64,000 bases of DNA. Origin: Kribbella sp. NBC_01245. GTDB lineage: Bacteria; Actinomycetota; Actinomycetes; Propionibacteriales; Kribbellaceae. Numbering within the stretch: position 1 is the first letter of the stretch; each line of letters starts with the position of its first letter. The DNA lies in contig NZ_CP108487.1 in NCBI RefSeq assembly GCF_036226525.1, positions 6,014,001-6,078,000 of the forward strand, in the 5' to 3' direction. Positions 40,818 through 48,645 of the stretch are shown piece after piece. Under the pieces are notes generated by a model. The model ran no database searches. It was given only the letters and a program-made list of their open reading frames with translations, and had not been told where the DNA came from. A program made the translations under genes and the position numbers.

Positions 40818-41713
40818 GCGCCACCGCTGCGGCCGAACAGCCGGCATCGAAGGCGCTCCGGGCCAAGCCGCCCCGGAGCTCGATCGCGGACGGATCCACC
40901 CGGCTCAGCCGGACCGTGCGCTATCTGATCCTGCTGCTGTTCCTGTTGTTCGTCCTGATGCCGGTGTACGTCGTCATCATCACCAGCTTCAAGACCTCGG
41001 CCGACACCTCCGCCGCCGAGCAGTGGAGTCTGCCCTCGACCTGGACGCTGGAGCCTTGGCAAAAGGCCTGGGACATTCTCCAGCCGTACCTGGTGCGATC
41101 GCTCAGCCTCGCGGTGCCCGGCGCGATCATCGCGTCGTTGCTGGGATCGGCCAACGGGTTCGTACTGGCCCGCTGGCGCTTCCCCGGGGCGAACCTGGTG
41201 TTCGCGTTCATCCTGTTCGGCATGTTCATCCCGTACCAGGCGGTGATGCTGCCGTTGCGGACGACGTTCCAGACGCTCAACATCACCCAGGGTGTGCCGA
41301 CGCTGCTGGTCGCGCACGTCATTTACGGCATCCCGATCTGCACGCTGATCTTCCGGAACTACTACGCGACCGTGGTGCCGAACGAGATCATCGAGTCGGC
41401 CCGGGTGGACGGCGCCGGTCTGGTCCAGACCTACCTGCGGATCATCCTGCCGGTGTCGATCTCGGGTTTCGTGGTGACGCTGATCTGGCAGTTCACCTCG
41501 ATCTGGAACGACTTCCTGTTCGCGTTGTTCCTCACTCAGCAGAGCAACGGGCCGGTCACTCTCGGTCTGGCGGCGCTGTCGGGTGGTCAGAAGGTCGACT
41601 ACGCGGCGAGTATGGCGGGTGCGCTGATCACGTCGTTCCCGACCTTGTTCGTCTACATCCTGCTGGGCCGCTGGTTCATCGGTGGTCTGATGGCAGGCGC
41701 CCTCAAGGGCTGA
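40814..41713 (+). CDS. Sugar ABC transporter permease, MalG-like
   Basis: A 299-aa partner permease with six helices. EAA loop EIIESARVDGAGLVQTYLR. The C-terminal helices end in LLGRWFIGGLMAGALKG, as is usual for MalG/ThuG-type subunits. The operon ends here without an ATPase gene or a glycoside hydrolase, so a shared ATPase of the MsiK type encoded elsewhere is likely. A terminator follows within 50 nt. Confidence 0.87.
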   Translation: MSATAAAEQPASKALRAKPPRSSIADGSTRLSRTVRYLILLLFLLFVLMPVYVVIITSFKTSADTSAAEQWSLPSTWTLEPWQKAWDILQPYLVRSLSLAVPGAIIASLLGSANGFVLARWRFPGANLVFAFILFGMFIPYQAVMLPLRTTFQTLNITQGVPTLLVAHVIYGIPICTLIFRNYYATVVPNEIIESARVDGAGLVQTYLRIILPVSISGFVVTLIWQFTSIWNDFLFALFLTQQSNGPVTLGLAALSGGQKVDYAASMAGALITSFPTLFVYILLGRWFIGGLMAGALKG

Positions 41714-41720
41714 CCACTGT

Positions 41721-41755
41721 AACGGGACCTCGCCTCCTAGGGGCGGGGTCCCGTT
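41721..41755 (+). terminator. Intrinsic terminator of the sugar ABC operon
   Basis: AACGGGACC (41721-41729) pairs exactly with GGTCCCGTT (41747-41755), with further G/C pairs inside, followed by TCGTT. Confidence 0.75.
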
Positions 41756-41807
41756 TCGTTATGGCGGGGACTCGCGCACTCATCTGCGGTGGCGGGTTCG
41801 TTCCCGG

Positions 41808-41813
41808 TAGCCT
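41808..41813 (+). promoter_or_regulatory. -10 box (TAGCCT), leaderless start
   Basis: TAGCCT is 7 nt before GTG 41821; no SD. This sets the start of the unknown gene downstream. Confidence 0.45.
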
Positions 41814-41820
41814 CGCAGAC

Positions 41821-43434
41821 GTGGCCAAACCACGAGGCGGGGACAAGCGCCGCACCCACCTGCGGCTGGTGGGATCGTCGGATCACCCGGCTCCATCCCG
41901 CCCTGCCGGCCTGCCCGACGCCGAGCCGCGTGACGCCGTGCTCGACACCCTGCAAGAGACGCTCACGATGGACCTGGCCGCCGCTCCGGCCGAGCTGCTG
42001 CCGGTGATCGCGGAGGCCTCGGTGGCGCGATTGTCGACGATGGTCGCGGACCGGCTCTGGCCCGAGGACGCGTCCGAGGAGATCGGTGAGGTCGAGCGCC
42101 TGTTCTGGATGGACGTCGCCCGCGTACTGGCCGAGCGCCGGGATGTCGACTCGTTCATCCTGCTGACCGGATTGGCCCGCACGGTCGGCCAGGCCGGGCG
42201 CCTGCCGTTGCAGCGGGCGCTGATGACCCGGAGCCGCTTCACCGCCGACGTACCGGCGTGGGTCGAGCGCATCGCCACCTTCCGATTGACCAGCACGGTG
42301 TTGTCGGAGGACATCAGTGGCGACGGCCTCAGCGTCGTACTGGATTATGACGACGAGCATCACCCGCACACGCTGATCGTGTTCGTGGACAACAATCTCG
42401 GTGCGTTGGTGAAGGACGTTTTTGTCGGGCCGCCGTTGCAGCAGGTGGTCGACGCGTACCAGCGAGGTGGCCGGGTGACGGTCCGGACCGTGCGGCCGGC
42501 CGTTGCCGCGGGCATCATCTTGCAGGCACTCGGTGAGACGCACGAGTACGACGATCCGCCGGTGACCGACGACTTCGAATTCTTCACCGGGTTGTTGGTG
42601 AATCGCCTGACCCAGTTACCGGAACGGCCGATCCGTCCGCCGGTCCAGGCCCGCTGGTCCGGTCGGCAGCGCGATCGCCTGGTGAGCGACTTCCTGGCCT
42701 GGCCGGGCGCGGCCGAACTGCCCGAGGACGCGGCCGGGATCGCCCGGTTATGGCTGGACCACGCCCTCGACTACACCGCCGGCGGCCCGCTGCGGGTGAG
42801 CGCCGTACTGGTCGAACTCTTCATCACGCAATGGATCCCGAACAAGGTCATTGCCGATAGCAACTACTCGCGCGCGGTGCCGCCGGTGCTGAAAGCCTGG
42901 CTGCGGTTCGCGTCGGAGCGGTCCGAGGTCGACCAGGAAACACTGGCGGAGGCCGTCGACGCCGTCGACACGTGGTCGCCCGCGTTGTGGTTCCGTCCGG
43001 CCGGTGAACCCATGCCGATCCAGATCCCGACGCCGTCGGTGGAGGACCTCGAGGCGATGACGCTCGTCCTTCCCGGCATCGGCTCACCCCCACAACCCGA
43101 CCTGGACGGCCTGGGCCAAGCCGACGCGGCCACCTTGGCGCTGATCGCCCCCCACGCGTGGACCCTGGCCGGCGAAACCCTCGGCCCGGCGTACGCCATC
43201 GAAGCCTTCACCCTCGCCGAACGCCTCGTCCGCGAAGCCCCCCAACTCCTCACCAAAGCCCGCCTCGCCACCTGGCCCCGAGCCATCGTCTGGTCCGTAG
43301 CCCACCGCCACGGCCTCCTCACCCCCGGCTCCTGCCTAACCCCCGTAGGCCTCGCCGGCGACCTCAACTCCTCACCCCCCACCCTCCGCAAAACCGCCAA
43401 ACTCCTCCAAGACACCCTCGACCCCGGCACCTGA
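41821..43434 (+). CDS. Actinobacterial protein of unknown function
   Basis: A 537-aa soluble protein (VAKPRGGDKRRTHLRLVG at the N-terminus), without signal peptide or membrane helices. A central beta-rich stretch (SVVLDYDDEHHPHTLIVFVD, NNLGALVKDVFVG) is flanked by helical parts (AVDAVDTWSPALWFRPAGEP, later a Pro-rich LPGIGSPPQPD). I recognise no catalytic motif and assign no function. It lies downstream of the sugar operon but behind a terminator, with its own leaderless promoter. GTG 41821 is preferred over the much longer frame that reads through the upstream permease gene. Confidence 0.7.
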   Translation: MAKPRGGDKRRTHLRLVGSSDHPAPSRPAGLPDAEPRDAVLDTLQETLTMDLAAAPAELLPVIAEASVARLSTMVADRLWPEDASEEIGEVERLFWMDVARVLAERRDVDSFILLTGLARTVGQAGRLPLQRALMTRSRFTADVPAWVERIATFRLTSTVLSEDISGDGLSVVLDYDDEHHPHTLIVFVDNNLGALVKDVFVGPPLQQVVDAYQRGGRVTVRTVRPAVAAGIILQALGETHEYDDPPVTDDFEFFTGLLVNRLTQLPERPIRPPVQARWSGRQRDRLVSDFLAWPGAAELPEDAAGIARLWLDHALDYTAGGPLRVSAVLVELFITQWIPNKVIADSNYSRAVPPVLKAWLRFASERSEVDQETLAEAVDAVDTWSPALWFRPAGEPMPIQIPTPSVEDLEAMTLVLPGIGSPPQPDLDGLGQADAATLALIAPHAWTLAGETLGPAYAIEAFTLAERLVREAPQLLTKARLATWPRAIVWSVAHRHGLLTPGSCLTPVGLAGDLNSSPPTLRKTAKLLQDTLDPGT

Positions 43435-43437
43435 GGC

Positions 43438-43594
43438 GGACCGCCAGGTCCACACGGCGGCCCTTTCGCCCTCATCCGGCCCGTTTCGGGGCACCGTGTG
43501 GACTTGGCGGTCCACCAAGTCGGAAGGCCGCGTTTCTCTCTGCCGCGAGTGGTCGCGTCTGGTCCACATGGCGGTCGGATGCGGCCACTCGCGG
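43438..43594. repeat. Second type of intergenic palindromes (F)
   Basis: GGACCGCCAGGTCCACACGG (43438-43457) pairs with 43494-43513 with one mismatch. A further dyad CCGCGAGTGG/CCACTCGCGG is at 43543-43552 and 43585-43594. GGTCCAC recurs three times. The core differs from copies A-E, so this is probably another family. It fills most of the 191-nt gap before the NHL gene. Confidence 0.65.
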
Positions 43595-43625
43595 AGTGGG
43601 GAAATGGGTGGCGCACAATGGGGGG

Positions 43626-45518
43626 ATGCGATTGCGGGCGCCGGAGTTGAAGGGGCGGAGTTGGCTTAATACGGGGGGTGTGGCGCTGGGGTTGGGGGAT
43701 TTTCGGGGGCGCTTCTTGCTCTTGGATTTCTGGACGTTTTGTTGTGTGAACTGCCTGCATGTGCTGGATGAGTTGCGTCCGTTGGAGGAGAAGTACGGGG
43801 ATGCGCTCGTGGTGGTGGGGGTGCATTCGCCGAAGTTCGCGCATGAGGCGGATCTCGAGGCGATCAAGGCGGCCGTAGAGCGGTATGAGGTGGGGCATCC
43901 GGTGCTGGATGACCCGGAGTTGATCACCTGGCAGAACTACACCGCCCGGGCTTGGCCGACGTTGGTGCTGGTCGATCCGAATGGGTACATCGTCGCGCAG
44001 TACTCGGGCGAGGGGCATGCGCATGCCCTGGACGCCCTGCTGGCCGAGGCCATTCCGGAGTACGAGGCCGCCGGGGCGTTGACGCGCGGCAAGTCGCCGT
44101 ACGTCGCGCCGAAGCCCGAGCCGACCGATCTGCGTTTCCCGGCCAAGGCCATCACCCTGCCGAACGGCAACCTCCTGGTCGCGGACGCCGGCCACCACAG
44201 CCTGGTCGAGCTCGCCACCCACACCCAAGCGCCCGGTCACAAGAGTCCGATGAACGGCGACACGCCTGGTCAGAAGGGTCCGATGAACGGCGACGCGCCG
44301 CGTCACAAGGGTCCGATGAGCGGGGACGCCGAGGGCGTGGTGCGGCGGGTTGGGTTGGGGGAGCGGGGGTTGGTTGATGGGGTGGAGGCGCGGTTTTCCG
44401 AGCCGAATGGGCTTGCGCTGTTGCCCGAGGACGTCGCGTTAAAGGTCGGGTATGACGTTGTGGTTGCGGATACGGTCAATCACGCCTTGCGGGGAGTGGC
44501 GCTTGCTGATGGCAACGTTCGGACGTTGGTCGGGACGGGGGCGCAGTGGATGGACGGTGACGGGACCGACGTACTGAGTTCACCCTGGGATGTCGCGTGG
44601 TGGCAGGACCGGGTTTGGATCGCGATGGCGGGCGTTCACCAGTTGTGGACGTTTGACCCGCTGACCGGGGTTACCGAGGTCGCCGCCGGTACGACGAACG
44701 AGGGGCTGCGAGACGGTGAGCCGAAGCAGGCCTGGTTCGCGCAGACGTCCGGGTTCGCGGCGACGGCGGAGCGGCTGTGGTTCGTGGATTCCGAGACGTC
44801 ATCGTTGCGCTGGATTTCGCAAAGCAACGAGGTGCATACGGCGATCGGAACCGGGCTGTTCGATTTCGGCCTGCGTGGTGGGAAGGCCGAGGAGGCGTTG
44901 TTGCAGCACCCACTCGGTGTGACGGCGCTGCCGGATGGCTCGGTGGCGATCGCGGACACCTACAACGGTGCCGTACGGCGCTTCGATCCGGCGACCGGTT
45001 TAGTGGAGACCATGGCGACCGGGCTGGCCGAGCCGAGCGGCGCAGTGGTCGCCGGCAACGAGCTGCTGGTGGTGGAGTCGGCCGCGCATCGGCTCACCCC
45101 GGTGCCGCTGGGGGCGTCGGCCGAGATCAACGAGTTCAGTACGCGGACCCAGCGTCCGCCGACGCCGATCGCGGGTGGCGAGATCACCCTGGAGGTGGTG
45201 TTCGAGCCGCCGCCCGGGCAGAAGCTGGACGACCGCTACGGGCCGTCGACCCGATTGATGATCACGTCGACGCCGACCGAGTTGATACGGGAAGGCGCTG
45301 GCGATTCGACCGACCTGGTCCGGCGGCTGGAGATCGATCCGCGGGTCGGTGACGGCGTACTGCATGTGGCTGTGCAGGCGGCGTCATGCGACAACTCAGA
45401 CGAGGTCGAGTTCCCGGCCTGCCACCTGCACCGGCAGGACTGGGGTGTGCCCGTCGTGGTCTCGCCGGACGGGCCGCCCCGGCTCGAGCTGGTGTTGTCC
45501 GGAGCCGCTACTCCTTGA
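43626..45518 (+). CDS. Thioredoxin-like / NHL-repeat protein (NHLRC2-like)
   Basis: A 630-aa protein. Residues ~1-145 form a thioredoxin-like domain with the CVNC redox pair in DFWTFCCVNCLHVLDELRP. Then come NHL beta-propeller repeats (ITLPNGNLLVADAGHHSLVE, GVTALPDGSVAIADTYNG) and a C-terminal beta domain (~500-630). This matches the domain order of NHLRC2. Between the first and second propeller units it carries three tandem 11-residue repeats (44229-44327). CACAAT lies 6 nt before ATG 43626, so the start may be leaderless. Role unknown, probably redox- or scaffold-related. Confidence 0.82.
   Translation: MRLRAPELKGRSWLNTGGVALGLGDFRGRFLLLDFWTFCCVNCLHVLDELRPLEEKYGDALVVVGVHSPKFAHEADLEAIKAAVERYEVGHPVLDDPELITWQNYTARAWPTLVLVDPNGYIVAQYSGEGHAHALDALLAEAIPEYEAAGALTRGKSPYVAPKPEPTDLRFPAKAITLPNGNLLVADAGHHSLVELATHTQAPGHKSPMNGDTPGQKGPMNGDAPRHKGPMSGDAEGVVRRVGLGERGLVDGVEARFSEPNGLALLPEDVALKVGYDVVVADTVNHALRGVALADGNVRTLVGTGAQWMDGDGTDVLSSPWDVAWWQDRVWIAMAGVHQLWTFDPLTGVTEVAAGTTNEGLRDGEPKQAWFAQTSGFAATAERLWFVDSETSSLRWISQSNEVHTAIGTGLFDFGLRGGKAEEALLQHPLGVTALPDGSVAIADTYNGAVRRFDPATGLVETMATGLAEPSGAVVAGNELLVVESAAHRLTPVPLGASAEINEFSTRTQRPPTPIAGGEITLEVVFEPPPGQKLDDRYGPSTRLMITSTPTELIREGAGDSTDLVRRLEIDPRVGDGVLHVAVQAASCDNSDEVEFPACHLHRQDWGVPVVVSPDGPPRLELVLSGAATP
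44229..44327 (+). repeat. Three tandem 33-bp repeats inside the NHL gene
   Basis: The units APGHKSPMNGD, TPGQKGPMNGD and APRHKGPMSGD are encoded by three directly adjacent 33-nt blocks that differ in few bases. They sit in a surface loop between propeller units, where homologues normally have a short turn. Confidence 0.85.
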
Positions 45519-45756
45519 CGTCGCGGTGGTCTTCCTCCACCACGCGGTACTCCTCTTCGACCGCCGGGTCCAGCGCCTCGTTCGGCACGCTGCGGCGTCG
45601 GTTGGTGATGTAGAAGGAGAGCGCGATGCCGAGGGCGCCGGCGGCCATCAGGACGAACCCGACGACCGTGAGATCAACCGCGTCCCATGAATCCCTGACG
45701 GCGAAGGCCAGAATGGCGCCGACCGCAAGCAAGAAGATGCCAACACCGATGCTCAT
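45508..45756 (-). CDS. Small two-helix membrane protein (DUF6458-like)
   Basis: An 82-aa protein with two transmembrane helices (SIGVGIFLLAVGAILAFAV and VDLTVVGFVLMAAGALGIA) and a charged C-terminal tail (DPAVEEEYRVVEEDHRD). This is the plan of a small family common in actinobacteria. ATG 45756 has AGAGGAG 7 nt upstream; a longer frame lacks support. Its 3' end overlaps the convergent NHL gene by 11 bp. Function unknown. Confidence 0.8.
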   Translation of the reverse strand: MSIGVGIFLLAVGAILAFAVRDSWDAVDLTVVGFVLMAAGALGIALSFYITNRRRSVPNEALDPAVEEEYRVVEEDHRDVKE

Positions 45757-45863
45757 GCCGAGTCTCCTCTGAGTGTGGCCAGACACTTCGACGCTACGCC
45801 GCGTCCACTCGCCAGGTAACCCCTCGTGAGCGTGTCGAAACCACTCTAATGGTCACCAGACCA

Positions 45864-46634
45864 CTAGTCCTTCTTGATCGTGATGTCGCCGCTGGTGGTG
45901 CGCGCGTCCAGTCGGTGGGTGGCGCCGGTGGTCGAGCCGATCTCGCTGTCCACCTGGCCGCTCGTCACGTCGGTGTCGACCTGGTAGTTGCCCGTTGGCA
46001 CGGTGATCTCGATATCGCCGCTGGTGCCCTTGGCGGTGACCGAGTTGGCCTCGTCGAGTTCCAGGTCGATATCGCCCGAGGTGGTGCTCGCCTTGACCGC
46101 ACCGCCGGTGAGGCTACGGCCGGTGACGCTGCCCGAGTTCACCTCGACGTCGAGGGCGCCCTTGATGCCGTCGAGCTCGATCGTGCCGGACGTGGCGTCG
46201 AGGGTGACCGAGCCGGCCACGTCGCTGATCTTCACGTCGCCCGACCTGGTCTTCGCGTCCACCCCGGCCACGCCCCGGATCACGGTGTCGCCGGAGCCGG
46301 CCTCGCCGGTCACCTTGGTCCCGCGCGGCACGGTGACCACGAAATCGGACTCGCAGTTCCAGCCGCAGTCGCCGTCCAGCCGCAGCGTCTCACCGTCGAC
46401 CTCGTAGCCGGAGCCGCGTTTGATCAGCCAGAACGACCGCTTCTCGTGGATCTTCGTGACCGGGTCGTCGCTCACCTCGACGGTGACGTTGCCGGCGCTG
46501 GTATCGAGCTGCAGCACCGAGATCTTGTCGCTCACCTCGTGCCGGTCGTCGGCCTCGCGGTCCCCGAACGACCAGACGGCCAGTGCGGCCCCGGTCAGTA
46601 CCAGCAGTAGCCCCAGCCGGCGGTTGTCAGCCAT
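45864..46634 (-). CDS. DUF4097-type membrane-anchored beta-solenoid protein
   Basis: A 256-aa protein: an N-terminal membrane anchor (LGLLLVLTGAALAVWSF) followed by a repeated beta strand pattern with S/T-SGD-I/V at each turn (TRSGDVKISDVAGSVTLDAT, TTSGDIDLELDE). This is the right-handed solenoid of the DUF4097 group. Such proteins are often linked to phage-shock/LiaF-like envelope stress systems. ATG 46634 follows AAGAGG. A strong terminator separates it from the three-gene cluster upstream, so it probably has its own promoter (TACTGT near 46684 on the minus strand). Confidence 0.8.
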   Translation of the reverse strand: MADNRRLGLLLVLTGAALAVWSFGDREADDRHEVSDKISVLQLDTSAGNVTVEVSDDPVTKIHEKRSFWLIKRGSGYEVDGETLRLDGDCGWNCESDFVVTVPRGTKVTGEAGSGDTVIRGVAGVDAKTRSGDVKISDVAGSVTLDATSGTIELDGIKGALDVEVNSGSVTGRSLTGGAVKASTTSGDIDLELDEANSVTAKGTSGDIEITVPTGNYQVDTDVTSGQVDSEIGSTTGATHRLDARTTSGDITIKKD

Positions 46635-46731
46635 CGATCTCGCCTCTTCTCGATCCCACCCACGACACGTTGTCGGTTGACAGTAGGACTGGCGGACCCC
46701 GCGCCGAATCGGGCACAACCCTCAGATCGGC

Positions 46732-46776
46732 CCTGACCCCCAAGCCAGGGGTGTAAGGGTCCCGTAGGGGGTCAGG
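46732..46776 (-). terminator. Terminator spanning the last codons of the three-gene cluster
   Basis: CCTGACCCCC (46732-46741) pairs exactly with GGGGGTCAGG (46767-46776). The second arm contains the stop codon of the gene that ends at 46772. Confidence 0.6.
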
Positions 46777-48004
46777 ACCGGTGCTCGCCCCGGCCGACCG
46801 CGTCCGCGAGGTTGTCGCCGACCGAGCCGAAGAACGTCCGCGCCCACAGGTCGTCGCCATGCCAGTACGGCCCGTCCGCACCGCGCAGCGAGGCCGGTGC
46901 CGCGCCACGCCGCAGGGCCTTCTGGCAGGCACGGCACAACGGCAGCTCGAGGGCGTGCCCGTCGGACTCCACCGTCGTCGGCCCACCGGTCGACCGCCCG
47001 TGCAACGGGTTGAACGCGCACAGCCCTCGTACGTCGGCCGGTTGACGCCCCGCCTCGACGGCCTGCGCTGCGTCGTACTCGCGCTGAGCCAGGTCCAGCA
47101 GAACCGTCGCGCCGACCACGTCGACGATGTCGTCGGAACCGTCCAGTACACGCCCGGCCGCCTGATGCGCGTCCAGCGCCCGCTGCTGCAGCTCGCGTGC
47201 TCGCGAAGAGGTTGCTACTGGCAACGAGGCGAGCTGTTCGCCCAAGCTGGTAAGGCTTTCGCCCGCATCTCGGGTGAGCTTGCGCCGCTTCTCGTCCGCG
47301 ACCGCCACCGCCACATGCGGAGGAATGCTGAATGCCGCCTGCTTCCCGCGCCCGCGCCCTCGGCCACCGCGCCGGAAAGCGAGCACCAGCAGCGCCAGTA
47401 CGGCGACACCGCCCACGATCCACCAGGGAAAGCCCGAGCCGTCGCCGGAATCCGACTCGCGCGAAGGCGTCGACTTGCCGGGCTTAGCGGTTGCCGGTGG
47501 CAACGAGGGCAGCGCCAGCAGCTCGTACATCCGGATCAGCACCTGGGCCGGTCCCGAGTTATAGCCGGTGTCGTCCAGCGCCCGCTTCCGGGCGGCGGAC
47601 ACCTTGTCGTAGTCCGGCTCGGTCCGACCCCGCAGCTCATGCCAGGGGAAGCGCCCGCCGCCGTCGACCAGGACGTACAGGCCGGGTTTCTGCATCGCGT
47701 CCATGATCAGCGTGAGCGCGGTGTTCTCCTCGCCGCGGAAGAAGTCGCCCGCGGTCAGCGGCAGGATCACCGTGTAGACGGGATAGCCGAGCGCCTTGGC
47801 CTTCACGCCGATCTCGGTCTGGGTCGCCGCCGGGTACGCCGAGGCGTAGGCCGGGTCGATGTAGACCGGGTTCTTCGCCAGCGCCTGGGCGATCTCCCGC
47901 GCGCGCTCTGCCGGTGTCGTGGGTGGTCCGGCCATGGCCGGTGCGACCGGGAGCGCCGTCAGCAGCACCACCAGGGCCGCCAGCAGGCCCATCAGCTTCC
48001 TCAT
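46772..48004 (-). CDS. Membrane protein with extracytoplasmic domain and cytoplasmic Cys/His domain (cluster gene 3)
   Basis: A 410-aa protein. Signal peptide (MRKLMGLLAALVVLLTALPV), an external domain (~27-145) with NPVYIDPAYA, GYPVYTVILPLTAGD and KPGLYVLVDGGGR, a single transmembrane helix (WWIVGGVAVLALLVLAF), an Arg/Gly-rich basic strip (RRGGRGRGRGK), a helical or coiled-coil section, and a C-terminal block CAFNPLHG to CRACQKAL to PYWHGDDLW. The last block keeps C, H and CxxC in zinc-finger-like spacing. Both the external and C-terminal domains recur in the gene at 48642. Function unknown. Confidence 0.75.
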   Translation of the reverse strand: MRKLMGLLAALVVLLTALPVAPAMAGPPTTPAERAREIAQALAKNPVYIDPAYASAYPAATQTEIGVKAKALGYPVYTVILPLTAGDFFRGEENTALTLIMDAMQKPGLYVLVDGGGRFPWHELRGRTEPDYDKVSAARKRALDDTGYNSGPAQVLIRMYELLALPSLPPATAKPGKSTPSRESDSGDGSGFPWWIVGGVAVLALLVLAFRRGGRGRGRGKQAAFSIPPHVAVAVADEKRRKLTRDAGESLTSLGEQLASLPVATSSRARELQQRALDAHQAAGRVLDGSDDIVDVVGATVLLDLAQREYDAAQAVEAGRQPADVRGLCAFNPLHGRSTGGPTTVESDGHALELPLCRACQKALRRGAAPASLRGADGPYWHGDDLWARTFFGSVGDNLADAVGRGEHRS

Positions 48005-48645
48005 CTACGTCCTCCCCAGAAAGCGGCAATGGCAAGCAGAAGGCCCGCCAGGATCACACCACCGATGGCGCCGAGGGCCAGCCCGCCGAAGCCGTTCGCC
48101 AATGCCGCGCCAACCGTGAATTCCTCGGGCTCGTACGGCGGTTCCGGTGACGACGGATAGGCCTTCGTCCGGGCCGGTCGCGGGGTTTCGCCGGCGTTGG
48201 TGTCGATCTGGTCGAGGTACGACTCCAGCTCGCCGGCCGGGGTGTACTCCTTGGTCTGCCAAGACCTCGATGGCGCGTCGGCCGTGACGAGATGGGCGAC
48301 ACCGGTTGCGTCGTCGCCGACCACCACGTAGACGCCGGGCTTACCGTTCGCCGCCGCGAGCCAACCGGCCAGCCGGGCCGTATCCCCGCCCTCGGGGAAG
48401 TACTCGCCGGACGGGATCACCGCCGCGTAGACCGCCACCGGCATCGCGCGCATCCGGGCGATCAACGCCGCCGCCCGCTCTTCGGGAATGGCGCCTTCGT
48501 TCAGCGGGGCGACGTACAGCGGTGACGTCTGCCAGGCCTTGACCGCCGCCTCAACCCGCGCATCCGGCGGAACCTCAGCGGCGGCAGCCGTCGGTAGCCA
48601 GCAGCAAGCGAAGATCGTCGCGAGCAACACCGCGAGTCGTCTCAT
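48001..48645 (-). CDS. Short membrane paralogue (cluster gene 2)
   Basis: A 214-aa protein with signal peptide (MRRLAVLLATIFACCWLPTA), the same external domain (SPLYVAPLNEGAIPEERAAA, AVYAAVIPSGEYFPEGGDTA, KPGVYVVVGDDATG), and one C-terminal transmembrane helix (GGLALGAIGGVILAGLLLAI) ending in WGGRR. It lacks the cytoplasmic helical and Cys/His parts of its two neighbours. ATGA overlaps of 4 nt on both sides imply co-translation, so the three probably form one complex. No catalytic motif recognised. Confidence 0.72.
   Translation of the reverse strand: MRRLAVLLATIFACCWLPTAAAAEVPPDARVEAAVKAWQTSPLYVAPLNEGAIPEERAAALIARMRAMPVAVYAAVIPSGEYFPEGGDTARLAGWLAAANGKPGVYVVVGDDATGVAHLVTADAPSRSWQTKEYTPAGELESYLDQIDTNAGETPRPARTKAYPSSPEPPYEPEEFTVGAALANGFGGLALGAIGGVILAGLLLAIAAFWGGRR

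Noticed and set aside
40807-41820. Long frame reading through the second sugar permease into the unknown 537-aa gene
   Set aside because: The upstream part is a shadow of the permease with low-complexity Arg/Pro/Gly sequence. A terminator and a leaderless promoter separate the two genes.
44229-44327. Tandem 33-bp repeats as a CRISPR array
   Set aside because: There are no spacers; the units are directly adjacent, in frame and inside a gene.
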